Below the pieces are notes generated by a model. The model worked only from the letters and a program-made list of their open reading frames with translations. It made no database searches and was not told where the DNA came from. A program made the position numbers and the translations under genes. DNA of 45,731 bases from Lachnospiraceae bacterium (lineage in GTDB: Bacteria; Bacillota; Clostridia; Lachnospirales; Lachnospiraceae): positions 1-45,731 of the forward strand of contig CAAGMZ010000016.1 in the NCBI GenBank assembly GCA_900771195.1, written 5' to 3'. This document shows, piece after piece, positions 16,561 to 25,343 of this stretch. Each line of letters opens with the position of its first letter. The stretch's first letter is position 1.

Positions 16561-17583
16561 TCAGTCTATTATACGTTCCTTTGGAATATAAGCAACTTCA
16601 TTGTACTTGGGGTTGTCAATGATTTTCTTGATTCCCCGGACTACGCACTCTGAAGGATTTTCTGCAATGTTGACATGCAGGTCGGTTTCTCCGTTAATCA
16701 GGTCAGAGAGCCTTCTTATCGCTGATGAACCACCTGTAAGGTAAATTCCCGTATCGATTATGTCTGCTGAAAGCTCAGGCGGAGTCCGCTCAAGAATCAT
16801 CTTGATGGAATCAATTATCTGCTTGATAAAATCTGTCATGCAGGCATACACTACATCAGATGAAATGCTGCATCTTGTGGGAAGACCTGTAACAATGTGT
16901 CTTCCGTACACATCAACAAAGCGTTCCTCCTGCTTTATTGCACTTCCGAGTTCGTATTTGATATATTCTGCGGTCTTGGCTCCGATAACAAGGCTGTAAG
17001 TCTTGCGGACGGCGCTTATTATCTGCTCATCCAGCTTGTTGCCGCCAAACTTGACTGCCTTGCTTAAAACGATTCCTCCCAGTGAAAGCACGGAAATTTC
17101 AGTCGTATCTGCTCCGATGTTGACAACCATGATGCCTCTTGCTGCCATTACCTCAACACCTGCACCCAGTGCATCTGCAACAGGTTTGTTAATTACCATT
17201 ATTTTTTTGGAATGGATTTTGGGATCCTTTGCAAGACTTAAGAATGCACGCTTTTCGACCTCTGTAATGTCTGTCGGCACAGCAATATAATAATCGGCAG
17301 GTTCTAACTTCCTGCTCTGTTCGCTGATTTTTCTGATAAATTCAATAAAAAGAGTCTGCATATTGTCGAAATCGGCAATGACTCCGTATTTCACGGGAAA
17401 AGAAACCTGAATGCTGTCGGGGGCCTTTTCGTTCATCTCGAAGGCTTCGTCTCCGAATGAAAATACCTCAGACTTATTGGCTATTGCAATTATGTTCTTT
17501 TCGTTAAGTATTGTGTCTTTATTCTTTGAATATATTTTGATATTGCTGGTTCCTATGTCCAGTCCGAAAATGTTTCTTGACAT
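16561..17583 (-). CDS. mreB: Actin-like rod-shape protein MreB
   Basis: MreB forms membrane-associated ATP-dependent filaments that guide elongation-phase wall synthesis. In 340 residues the actin-fold marks are FGLDIGTSNIKIY (phosphate 1, residues 5-17), the VKYGVIADFDNM segment (about 64-75), GIMVVNIGADTTEISVLSLGG (phosphate 2, near 150-170) and GIYLTGGSSAIR (adenosine, near 282-293). Divergence in the N-terminal half means it could be the Mbl/MreBH type, but its place at the head of mreBCD favours MreB. It follows radC by only 3 bases. Confidence 0.92.
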   Translation of the reverse strand: MSRNIFGLDIGTSNIKIYSKNKDTILNEKNIIAIANKSEVFSFGDEAFEMNEKAPDSIQVSFPVKYGVIADFDNMQTLFIEFIRKISEQSRKLEPADYYIAVPTDITEVEKRAFLSLAKDPKIHSKKIMVINKPVADALGAGVEVMAARGIMVVNIGADTTEISVLSLGGIVLSKAVKFGGNKLDEQIISAVRKTYSLVIGAKTAEYIKYELGSAIKQEERFVDVYGRHIVTGLPTRCSISSDVVYACMTDFIKQIIDSIKMILERTPPELSADIIDTGIYLTGGSSAIRRLSDLINGETDLHVNIAENPSECVVRGIKKIIDNPKYNEVAYIPKERIID

Positions 17584-17586
17584 CAG

Positions 17587-18276
17587 CTATTCCTTTCCAA
17601 GTAAATTCTTCTCAAGAAAACTCAGATAACAATTATCCCCGATAATTACATGATCAATAACGCCTATTCCCAAAAGCTTTCCGGCCTCAACTATCCTTCT
17701 TGTGGTTTCTATGTCCTGAATACTCGGTGACGGGTCACCGCTTGGATGATTGTGCACAAGTATAATCTGGACAGCACCGTAATTAAGCGCGTCTGCAAAA
17801 ATATCCCTCGCCGACAGACATGTGTAATTTACCGTGCCGATTGACAGAACCGATTCGTGAATGAGACCACACTTGTTATCGAGAAGCATAAGAATAAAAC
17901 GCTCGCGGTCAAGGTGGCGGAGCTGCTCCATGTAATAGTCTGCCACCAGTGCTGAATCCTTAAAATATCTGATCTTTCTCTTGTCTGCCTTCACTATACG
18001 TGAAGACAACTCCCCTATACAGCGAAGCATCGTGGCTTTGACGCTGCCTATGCCTTCAATGCTCATAAGTGTGTTCATGCTCAGGTGCCTGAGACCCAGT
18101 ATTCCTAAATCTCCTGACTTTTCAAGAACCTGACCGGCCACCTCCAGGCAGCTGTGGCTTGTAGTACCTGTCCTTATAATCACTGCCAGAAGTTCTGTAT
18201 CACTAAGGGCTTCCGGACCGTACCTCATGCACTTTTCATAGGGAAGTAAATCACTGTTGTTATTTAATTTTGACAT
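17587..18276 (-). CDS. radC: RadC-family JAB/MPN-domain protein
   Basis: RadC carries an N-terminal helix-hairpin-helix region (about residues 30-75; GIGSVKATML) and a C-terminal JAMM/MPN metallopeptidase-like domain with the signature HNHPSGDPSPS followed by a conserved Asp. The historical DNA-repair role is doubtful and the substrate is unknown. I place the start at ATG 18276 (229 residues) because GGAGAGAGG lies just before it; the longer frame from 18309 would contain that site. It is the first gene of the shape cluster, with a predicted promoter about 40 bases upstream. The radC-mreB order is common in Firmicutes. Confidence 0.93.
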   Translation of the reverse strand: MSKLNNNSDLLPYEKCMRYGPEALSDTELLAVIIRTGTTSHSCLEVAGQVLEKSGDLGILGLRHLSMNTLMSIEGIGSVKATMLRCIGELSSRIVKADKRKIRYFKDSALVADYYMEQLRHLDRERFILMLLDNKCGLIHESVLSIGTVNYTCLSARDIFADALNYGAVQIILVHNHPSGDPSPSIQDIETTRRIVEAGKLLGIGVIDHVIIGDNCYLSFLEKNLLGKE

Positions 18277-18314
18277 ATGACCTCTCTCCGGCAAGCAGAA
18301 GACATACACCTATG

Positions 18315-18343
18315 ATAATACCACAATCCCATGTCAATGTATA
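18315..18343 (-). promoter_or_regulatory. Predicted promoter of the radC-mre-min-rodA cluster
   Basis: On the minus strand: -35 TATACA (18338-18343), 17-base spacer ending in TGG (extended -10), and -10 TATTAT (18315-18320). Transcription would start near 18308, giving a leader of about 30 bases before radC. The -35 is weak (4 of 6) but the spacing and extended -10 are good. Confidence 0.5.
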
Positions 18344-18371
18344 GACTTTTTAGTATAAAATTACGACAAAA

Positions 18372-18407
18372 AGGTAACTGTTCAGCCTTTTTCCGAGGAT
18401 TTTACCT
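18372..18407 (-). terminator. Possible weak terminator after the mgl-family gene
   Basis: Just after the stop at 18418, the minus strand reads AGGTAA, a 24-base loop with an inner CCT/AGG pair, then TTACCT followed by TTTTG. The stem is short (6 bp) but the T-tract is in the right place, at the end of a sixteen-gene run and before the next promoter. Confidence 0.35.
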
Positions 18408-18417
18408 AATGGATGCG

Positions 18418-19710
18418 TCACTTCAGATTTCCGTCAAACCCGGCACGGTAAAGCTCTTCAAGTGACATCATTATTCCCGCCTTGGCGTGATACCAGGTAA
18501 GACCGCCCTGAAAATAAGCTGCGTACGGCTCACGCAGCGGCCCGTCGGCAGAAAGCTCTATTGAAGCTCCCGATACAAAGGTTCCGGCGGCCATAATCAC
18601 CTTTGAATCATATCCCGGCATATCCCAGGGCTCCGGTGCAACATAGCTGTCAACAGGTGAAGCCTCCTGTATTCCCTTGCAGAATGCAACCAGATAATCA
18701 GGCCGTCCCAGGTGTACCTGCTGAATAATGTCGTATCTCGGTTCGGTCGCATCCGGAATAGTCTTAAACCCTAATCTTTCATATATTCCGGCTGCAAAAA
18801 TCGCACCTTTAAGTGCTGATGCGGTTACTGTGGGCGCCAGGAAAAATCCCTGAAAAAACTGAGGATTTACTCCAAGTGAAGCGCCAAGCTCTTTTCCGAG
18901 ACCCGGTGCCGTAAGCCGGTATGCAGCCTGGTCAACATATTCCTTTTTGCCGCATATGTAGCCTCCTATCGGCGCAAGCCCGCCGCCGGGATTCTTTATG
19001 AGAGAGCCAACAACCAGGTCTGCCCCCACATCCGAAGGCTCGACTGTTTCCACGAATTCTCCGTAGCAGTTGTCCACCATACATATAACATCAGGCTTTA
19101 TGGCTTTTATGAATTTAATGAGCTCTCCTATTCTCTCGACCGAAAGCGTCGGGCGGCTGGAGTATCCTTTTGAACGCTGGATTTCAACGAGTCTTGTATG
19201 TTCATTGATTCCTGCCCTTATTGCGTCATAATCAAAAGAACCGTCCTCCTTAAGGTCGCATTGGCGGTAGGTCACGCCGTACTCGGCAAGGCTTCCTTTT
19301 TCCTCTCTTATGCCGATTATGCCCTGAAGTGTGTCGTAAGGGAGCCCCACCGGTGAAAATATCTCATCTCCCGGGCGAACATTGCCTGCAATCGCAATCG
19401 TCAGAGCGTGCGTTCCGCAGGTTATCTGTGCCCTTACAAGTGCACTCTCCGTGTGAAAAACATCCGCATATACCTGCTCAAGAGTATCACGCCCGATATC
19501 ATCATAGCCATAACCTGTGGAAGCTCCGAGATGCGCTTCGCTGACATGATTTTTTCGCATGGCGTTCAGAACCTTCAGCTGGTTGTATTCTGCAATTTCA
19601 TCTATGGCGGCAAATCTTTCCTTAAGTCCGTCCTCAACCTCTGACGCAATATTAATTACTTTGTCAGATATTCCCATATCACGGTACATTTCGTAATTCA
19701 AATCCTTCAT
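18418..19710 (-). CDS. Methionine gamma-lyase-family PLP enzyme (aluminum-resistance protein family)
   Basis: A 430-residue fold-type I PLP enzyme of the family annotated as methionine gamma-lyase-like or aluminum-resistance protein. The PLP lysine is in GSLIKNPGGGLAPIGGY (near residue 235-251 of the product). Other marks are RAQITCGTHALTIAIAGNVRPGDEI and MVDNCYGEFVE, which lies in the conserved Asp region. ATG 19710 is chosen because AAGGAGA lies 6 bases before it; upstream ATGs overlap miaA. It starts one base after the miaA stop. The reaction may be C-S lyase activity on sulfur amino acids but has not been settled for most members. Confidence 0.88.
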   Translation of the reverse strand: MKDLNYEMYRDMGISDKVINIASEVEDGLKERFAAIDEIAEYNQLKVLNAMRKNHVSEAHLGASTGYGYDDIGRDTLEQVYADVFHTESALVRAQITCGTHALTIAIAGNVRPGDEIFSPVGLPYDTLQGIIGIREEKGSLAEYGVTYRQCDLKEDGSFDYDAIRAGINEHTRLVEIQRSKGYSSRPTLSVERIGELIKFIKAIKPDVICMVDNCYGEFVETVEPSDVGADLVVGSLIKNPGGGLAPIGGYICGKKEYVDQAAYRLTAPGLGKELGASLGVNPQFFQGFFLAPTVTASALKGAIFAAGIYERLGFKTIPDATEPRYDIIQQVHLGRPDYLVAFCKGIQEASPVDSYVAPEPWDMPGYDSKVIMAAGTFVSGASIELSADGPLREPYAAYFQGGLTWYHAKAGIMMSLEELYRAGFDGNLK

Positions 19711-19711
19711 T

Positions 19712-20683
19712 TCAGTCTCCTTTACCATCAGCGATGCCTTTATTCCCAAGTATCTGCAGCATCTCATCCAATGCGGCAGCTTTAATATTATCGGGATGCT
19801 TTTTTCTCAGCTCATCAAGTCTGATAAAATCAACGTCCCGCTCCCTGCCAAACCATGTGAGCTGCCTTTTTGCAAAATGTCGTGTATCCCTTTTAAGTAC
19901 ATACACAGCTTCGTCAAGCGACATTTCACCGTTAAAATAACTTATTATTTCCTTGTATCCCAGCCCCTGCATGGAAACAAGATTTCTGTCATACCCTGCA
20001 TCCATAAGGGCTTTGACCTCGTCAAGAAGCCCGTCGGCAAGCATCTTGTCCACACGGCTGTCTATACGCTCATAAATAAGCCTTCTGTCATCATTCAGCA
20101 CTAAATAGGCAAAATTATAAGGCGAATCCTTACTTCTCTGCTCGCTGTTGTGCTCCGACATTTTCTGCCCTGTCTGTCTGTAATATTCAATGGCGCGAAT
20201 AACCCGTTTCACATTATTGGCATGTATGGCAGCGGCCGACTCGCTGTCGATTTCGGACAGCATGCCATGAAGATATTCTGCGCCTTTTTCATCTGCAATT
20301 TTCTGCAGTTCCTCTCTTATGCCTGTATCCGGGGATTCCTCTGTAAAATTAATATCATAGAGGACGGACTGGATGTAAAATCCGGTTCCGCCGGTTATTA
20401 TGGGTATATGTCCGTTTTCGTATATTTTTTCCATTGCGGCAGAGGCAAGCTCTTTGAACCTGTACACATTAAATTCCTCATCAGGCTCCAATATATCGAT
20501 GAGGTGATGAGGAACGCCGCACATTTCACCCGGAGTTATCTTGGCAGTGCCGATGTCCATGCCCTTATAGACCTGCACGGAATCGGCACTTATGATTTCT
20601 CCGCCTATTCTTTTCGCCAGCTCGATTGACATGGCCGTTTTGCCGACTGCCGTCGGCCCTGTAAGTATAACAAGCGGTTTCAT
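19712..20683 (-). CDS. miaA: tRNA dimethylallyltransferase MiaA
   Basis: MiaA transfers dimethylallyl from DMAPP to A37 of tRNAs reading UNN codons, giving i6A. The 323-residue protein has the P-loop GPTAVGKT (residues 8-15), the SADSVQVYKGMDIGTAK segment (34-50), the GGTGFYIQ motif and the C-terminal RRDTRHFAKRQLTWF-type segment (read here as LKRDTRHFAKRQLTWFG). MiaB, which adds the methylthio group to i6A, is three genes upstream in the same run, so both steps of ms2i6A formation are co-located. The tRNA-Leu(CAA) in this window, with A37, is a plausible substrate class. Confidence 0.96.
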   Translation of the reverse strand: MKPLVILTGPTAVGKTAMSIELAKRIGGEIISADSVQVYKGMDIGTAKITPGEMCGVPHHLIDILEPDEEFNVYRFKELASAAMEKIYENGHIPIITGGTGFYIQSVLYDINFTEESPDTGIREELQKIADEKGAEYLHGMLSEIDSESAAAIHANNVKRVIRAIEYYRQTGQKMSEHNSEQRSKDSPYNFAYLVLNDDRRLIYERIDSRVDKMLADGLLDEVKALMDAGYDRNLVSMQGLGYKEIISYFNGEMSLDEAVYVLKRDTRHFAKRQLTWFGRERDVDFIRLDELRKKHPDNIKAAALDEMLQILGNKGIADGKGD

Positions 20684-20687
20684 TGTT

Positions 20688-22652
20688 CTAAACTATCCTC
20701 TTAAATTTCTTTTCAAGCTCATATTTACTCATTGTTATCATTGTAGGCCTTCCGTGTGGACAATTGTAGGGATTTTCAAGCTCCATAAGCTTGCGAAGCA
20801 GTGCTTCCGCCTCTGCCGGTGACAGCTTATTGTTGCCCTTTACGGCTGCTTTGCATGCCATAGTGGCAATTCTGTCTTTGATTGTCTCCGGAGTATTCTT
20901 ATGAGAAGCGTCCGCAATGTCATCAAGTATCTCTGTAAGCAGACTTTTTGGTTCTGCTTCTGAAAAATCGGACGGAATTCCGCTGAGTGCATATTCGTTG
21001 CCGCCAAAGCTTTCAATCTCAAAGCCCATTCCGGCAAAATTATCAAGATTTTCCTTAAGTATTTCTTCCTCCTCAAGCGTGACGGAAAATATTACCGGAG
21101 GACTCAGATATTGCATTTTGACCTTGTTTTCCCGGTATGTCTTCATGAACCTTTCAAAGAGAACCTTTTCATGTGCGGCATGCTGGTCAACAATATACAT
21201 GTTCTGTTCAAATTCCATTATCCAGTATGTGTCAAAGACCTGCCCTATTATTTTAATATCCTTAAGGTTATTTTCGTTGAGTATTTCCGTTCTGTCAAAA
21301 AGCTCAAGCTGCTCATATACGGGAGGCTTATTTTCCTTCACATATGATGCGGCACGCACCGTCTCAAAAGGCTCCGGCATGCGCCCGGGTTTTTGGTCCA
21401 AAACAGCGGGTGCTTTGGTAAGTACAGGCGGAATACCGGGCTGCTTTGATTCTGTTTTAACCGGCTGTGCCTTTGGGATAGTATTTTTTACTTCTTCTGC
21501 CGTTTGGGATACCGGCTCGCTCTTCACAAATACAGCCGGACCATCAGGTACAGTTTTCTGCATTGTGACAGGTTCAGCCTTTACAGCAGATGCCTGTGGC
21601 TTTACAGCAGCCGGTGTTGGCCTTGAGATATCCTTTGCATTGTCTATGGTGAATTCCGGAATCAGCTCTCTGTGGGAAAGTCCGTAACTGATGGTGCTTT
21701 TCAGGGAATCAAAAAGAAACGGACCGTTTGCAAATCTAAGCTCCATCTTGGAGGGATGCACATTTACGTCAAGAAGCTTTGGCTCAATCATTATGTGAAA
21801 CGCAGTAAACGGATATCTGTGCTGCATGATAAACGGTGCGTATGCCTCTTCAATCGCCTTTGCAATGATATTGCTTTTAATATAGCGTCCGTTGATATAA
21901 TAATTTTCACAGCCTCTGTTGCCTCTTGCAATAATCGGTTTTCCGATAAATCCGTCAATCGTGAAGTTTTCAAACTCTTTCTTTATCTGAATCAGATTGG
22001 CTGTAATCTCCCTGCCGTAGACAGTATATATGACATCCTTAAGATTGCCGTTTCCCGTTGTCTGGATTTTGGGCTGTCCGTTATTGATAAATCTGAAGGA
22101 AATCTCCGGGTGTGAAAGGCAGAGATGTTCAATCACCGAACTGATATAGCCGCCTTCAGTGGCCGGTGTCTTAAGAAATTTCCTTCTGGCAGGCGTGTTA
22201 TAAAAAAGATTTCTCACAAGAAAGGTTGTTCCGTCAGGAGCACCGACTTCCTCATATGATTTCTCGACGCCGCCGTTTATCCGGTAGCGTATTCCGCTGA
22301 GCGCATCCTTTGTTTTGGTCACAAGCTCCACCTGTGACACGGCGCTTATGCTTGCAAGAGCCTCACCCCTAAAGCCCAGTGATGATATACTTGCCAGGTC
22401 TGCAGCATCTTTTATTTTACTTGTGGAATGGCGCAGAAAAGCTGTTTTGACCTCATCGGCATTTATTCCGCAGCCATTATCCGTAATTCTTATGAGGGAA
22501 ATTCCGCCGTCCTTAATTTCAACAGTGATTGCGGTTGCGCCGGCATCAATGGAGTTTTCAACTAACTCCTTCACGACGGAGGAAGGCCGTTCTACCACCT
22601 CTCCTGCAGCTATTTTATTAATCGTATTTGAGTCAAGTACATTTATTGGCAT
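20688..22652 (-). CDS. mutL: DNA mismatch repair protein MutL
   Basis: MutL is the ATPase/endonuclease that links MutS mismatch recognition to strand nicking. The 654-residue protein has the N-terminal GHKL ATPase domain (ENSIDAGA near 32, DNGCGI near 58, GFRGEALASI near 93) and a Pro/Ala/Lys-rich linker (about 345-440). Its C-terminal endonuclease domain has the metal-binding DQHAAHEKVLFE motif (about 489-500) and the late CPHGRP motif. The intact DQHAxxExxxxE motif indicates a nicking MutL, consistent with MutH-less repair. It follows mutS by 20 bases. Confidence 0.97.
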   Translation of the reverse strand: MPINVLDSNTINKIAAGEVVERPSSVVKELVENSIDAGATAITVEIKDGGISLIRITDNGCGINADEVKTAFLRHSTSKIKDAADLASISSLGFRGEALASISAVSQVELVTKTKDALSGIRYRINGGVEKSYEEVGAPDGTTFLVRNLFYNTPARRKFLKTPATEGGYISSVIEHLCLSHPEISFRFINNGQPKIQTTGNGNLKDVIYTVYGREITANLIQIKKEFENFTIDGFIGKPIIARGNRGCENYYINGRYIKSNIIAKAIEEAYAPFIMQHRYPFTAFHIMIEPKLLDVNVHPSKMELRFANGPFLFDSLKSTISYGLSHRELIPEFTIDNAKDISRPTPAAVKPQASAVKAEPVTMQKTVPDGPAVFVKSEPVSQTAEEVKNTIPKAQPVKTESKQPGIPPVLTKAPAVLDQKPGRMPEPFETVRAASYVKENKPPVYEQLELFDRTEILNENNLKDIKIIGQVFDTYWIMEFEQNMYIVDQHAAHEKVLFERFMKTYRENKVKMQYLSPPVIFSVTLEEEEILKENLDNFAGMGFEIESFGGNEYALSGIPSDFSEAEPKSLLTEILDDIADASHKNTPETIKDRIATMACKAAVKGNNKLSPAEAEALLRKLMELENPYNCPHGRPTMITMSKYELEKKFKRIV

Positions 22653-22672
22653 TTTGACCTCCGCAGATTACC

Positions 22673-25327
22673 TTACTGCCATCTGTTTTTGATTTTATCC
22701 TGTATTGAATACAGCTCATTCAATGCCTGGATGGGCGTGAGTCTTGACAAATCCATATCTCTTATCTCATCAATGATGTCATCATTATTGGCAGCATCAA
22801 AAAACGACATCTGAACGTATTCCTTCTTTCCGACATGCTCGGGAATTTTGAAGGACTCGGCGGGAACTCCCAGCCTTGCAATTTCTTTGGTCTTCATGGA
22901 AATATCATTGTCTGACAGTTCTTTTACTATTTCCTTGGCACGGTTTATAACGCTGTCCGGAACACCGGCAAGCTTTGCCACCTGGATTCCGTAGCTCTTG
23001 TCCGCGCCGCCCTTTACTATTTTTCTGAGAAAAACAATATCGTCACCCTGCTCTTTTACGGCAACGCAGTAATTGTTCACCGAATCGATGGTTCCTTCAA
23101 GCTCGGTAAGTTCATGGTAATGTGTGGCAAAAAGTGTCTTTGCACCCAGAAGCCTGGGATTGCTTATATGCTCAACCACCGCCCATGCAATGGAAAGTCC
23201 GTCAAAGGTGCTTGTTCCGCGTCCTATTTCGTCAAGTATAAGCAGGCTGTCGGCCGTGGCATTCCTGAGAATGTTGGCCACCTCCGTCATCTCCACCATA
23301 AAAGTACTCTGCCCGCTTGCCAGATCATCCGATGCACCCACACGGGTGAAAATCCTGTCAACGATTCCTATGTCTGCAGCTTTGGCAGGAATATATGAAC
23401 CTATCTGTGCCATAAGAACAATAAGCGCAGTCTGCCGCATATATGTGGATTTACCCGCCATATTGGGTCCTGTTATGATTGCAACACGGTTGTTTTTGCT
23501 GTCAAGAAGTGTGTCGTTCTCCACAAATGTCCCGTCAGGCATCATCTTTTCCACAACGGGGTGACGTCCGCCCTGTATATCAATAATACCTTTTTCGTTG
23601 ATTTTGGGACATATATAATTATTCTGCTGTGCAACAACGGCAAGTGATGCAAATACATCAGCTTTTGCTATTGCTTTGGCAGTTGTCTGGATTCTTAATA
23701 CCTGTGCGGCAATCTGCTCCCTTACCTCTGAAAAAAGCTCATATTCCAGAGAAAACAGTCTGTCCTCGGCACCGAGAATCACATCCTCAAGCTCCTTTAA
23801 TTTGGGCATGGTATACCGCTCTGCGTTGGTAAGCGTCTGTTTTCTTACATAATCATCAGGAACCTGATTCTTGTAGGAATTAGTCACCTCAAAATAATAT
23901 CCGAAAACCTTGTTGAATTTGATTCTCAAATTCTTAATACCGGTTCTCTCACGCTCACTTGCTTCCAGTTCGGCAAGCCAGTTCTTGCCATCCGTTTTCG
24001 CTCTCTTAAGCTTGTCAACCTCCTCATTGAAGCCGTCCTTTATGAGACCGCCTTCCTTTATCTGGAGCGGAGGTTCATCCACTATTGAACGCTCGATAAG
24101 CTCATATATGTCATCAAGAGTATCAAGCCGGGCATATATGTCAGTCAGAAGCTCTGACTTCATCTCCTTTAATAAGCTTTTTATATATGGTAGCATCTTA
24201 AGTGAGCCCTTAAAGGCAATCAGTTCTCTGGGGCCCGCACTTTTGGTGCTGATACGCCCGATAAGCCTTTCAAGGTCATAAACAGGATTAAGATATTCCC
24301 TCATCTCCTCACGGGCAATGTAATTGTCCATGAACTCGCCTACAGCCTTCTGTCTTTTTACAATGTCAGCTTTGATTATGAGCGGCTGCTCAATCATATT
24401 GCGGAGAAGTCTTGCGCCCATAGCGGTCTTGGTCTTGTCAAGAACCCAAAGCAGTGAACCGCGTTTCTGTTTTTCACGCATAGTCTCCACAAGCTCAAGA
24501 TTTCTTCTCGTAAAACTGTCCACAATCATATAACGGCCTGTGGTATATGTGGTTATGTGGGTAAGATGAGGCAGCGAATTTTTCTGGGTTTCATAAAGAT
24601 AATTCATCAGTGCGCCGGCGGCAACGGTACCGGTAGGATAATCCTTAAGGCCCATTCCCTCAAGGCTTCCGACCTTGAAATGCTCTTTTATTATATTTTC
24701 AGCGCCTTTATCGTCAAAATACCATGAATCAAGCTCTGAAACCGCAATTCCAAGCCTGTTCTTTACATCCTCGATGTTAATTCCGCTTATGCTGAAGGCC
24801 TGATTGCATATAATCTCTGAAGGGCTGAATTTGTTAATCTCATCAAGAAGCTCACGCTCTGTGGCAAGCTCTGCAACCATAAATTCGCCTGTTGTTATGT
24901 CTGTTGAGGCGAGCCCTATGGTGCTTCCCATATACACAATGCACATGAGGTAATTGTTGCGTCCCTCATCAAGCGCCGCCGGGTCAAAATTGGTGCCGGG
25001 CGTTACAACCTTAATAACTTCCCGTTTAACAAGTCCTTTGGCAAGCTTTGGGTCTTCAACCTGTTCACAGATTGCAACCTTATAGCCCTTTTCAACAAGC
25101 CTGTTTATATACGAATCCGCAGCATGAAAAGGAACGCCGCACATGGGCGCTCTCTCATCCTGTCCACAGTCTTTTCCCGTAAGCGTAAGCTCCAGTTCCT
25201 TTGATGCAGTCAGCGCATCATCGAAGAACATTTCATAGAAATCGCCTATTCTGTAAAAAAGCAGGCAGTCCTTATAATTTTCCTTTTCTTCAAGGTATTT
25301 TTGCATCATGGGGCTGAATTCAGCCAT
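22673..25327 (-). CDS. mutS: DNA mismatch repair protein MutS
   Basis: MutS recognises mismatches and small loops. The 884-residue product has the mismatch-binding F-x-E motif (RIGDFYEMFFDDA, about residues 26-38), connector, lever and clamp domains, the Walker A GPNMAGKST, the LILDEIGRGTSTFDG segment and ATHYHEL of the ABC-type ATPase, and a C-terminal helix. ATG 25327 is preferred because AAGAAGG lies 8 bases upstream. The longer frame begins inside miaB, and the ATG at 25333 is only 2 bases from the site. It is followed by mutL. Confidence 0.97.
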   Translation of the reverse strand: MAEFSPMMQKYLEEKENYKDCLLFYRIGDFYEMFFDDALTASKELELTLTGKDCGQDERAPMCGVPFHAADSYINRLVEKGYKVAICEQVEDPKLAKGLVKREVIKVVTPGTNFDPAALDEGRNNYLMCIVYMGSTIGLASTDITTGEFMVAELATERELLDEINKFSPSEIICNQAFSISGINIEDVKNRLGIAVSELDSWYFDDKGAENIIKEHFKVGSLEGMGLKDYPTGTVAAGALMNYLYETQKNSLPHLTHITTYTTGRYMIVDSFTRRNLELVETMREKQKRGSLLWVLDKTKTAMGARLLRNMIEQPLIIKADIVKRQKAVGEFMDNYIAREEMREYLNPVYDLERLIGRISTKSAGPRELIAFKGSLKMLPYIKSLLKEMKSELLTDIYARLDTLDDIYELIERSIVDEPPLQIKEGGLIKDGFNEEVDKLKRAKTDGKNWLAELEASERERTGIKNLRIKFNKVFGYYFEVTNSYKNQVPDDYVRKQTLTNAERYTMPKLKELEDVILGAEDRLFSLEYELFSEVREQIAAQVLRIQTTAKAIAKADVFASLAVVAQQNNYICPKINEKGIIDIQGGRHPVVEKMMPDGTFVENDTLLDSKNNRVAIITGPNMAGKSTYMRQTALIVLMAQIGSYIPAKAADIGIVDRIFTRVGASDDLASGQSTFMVEMTEVANILRNATADSLLILDEIGRGTSTFDGLSIAWAVVEHISNPRLLGAKTLFATHYHELTELEGTIDSVNNYCVAVKEQGDDIVFLRKIVKGGADKSYGIQVAKLAGVPDSVINRAKEIVKELSDNDISMKTKEIARLGVPAESFKIPEHVGKKEYVQMSFFDAANNDDIIDEIRDMDLSRLTPIQALNELYSIQDKIKNRWQ

Positions 25328-25343
25328 TTTCATATCCTTCTTT

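Noticed and set aside
20917..21687. Plus-strand Ser-rich ORF of 256 codons
   Set aside because: Antisense to mutL, covering its linker and C-terminal domain; a mirror of mutL codon usage.
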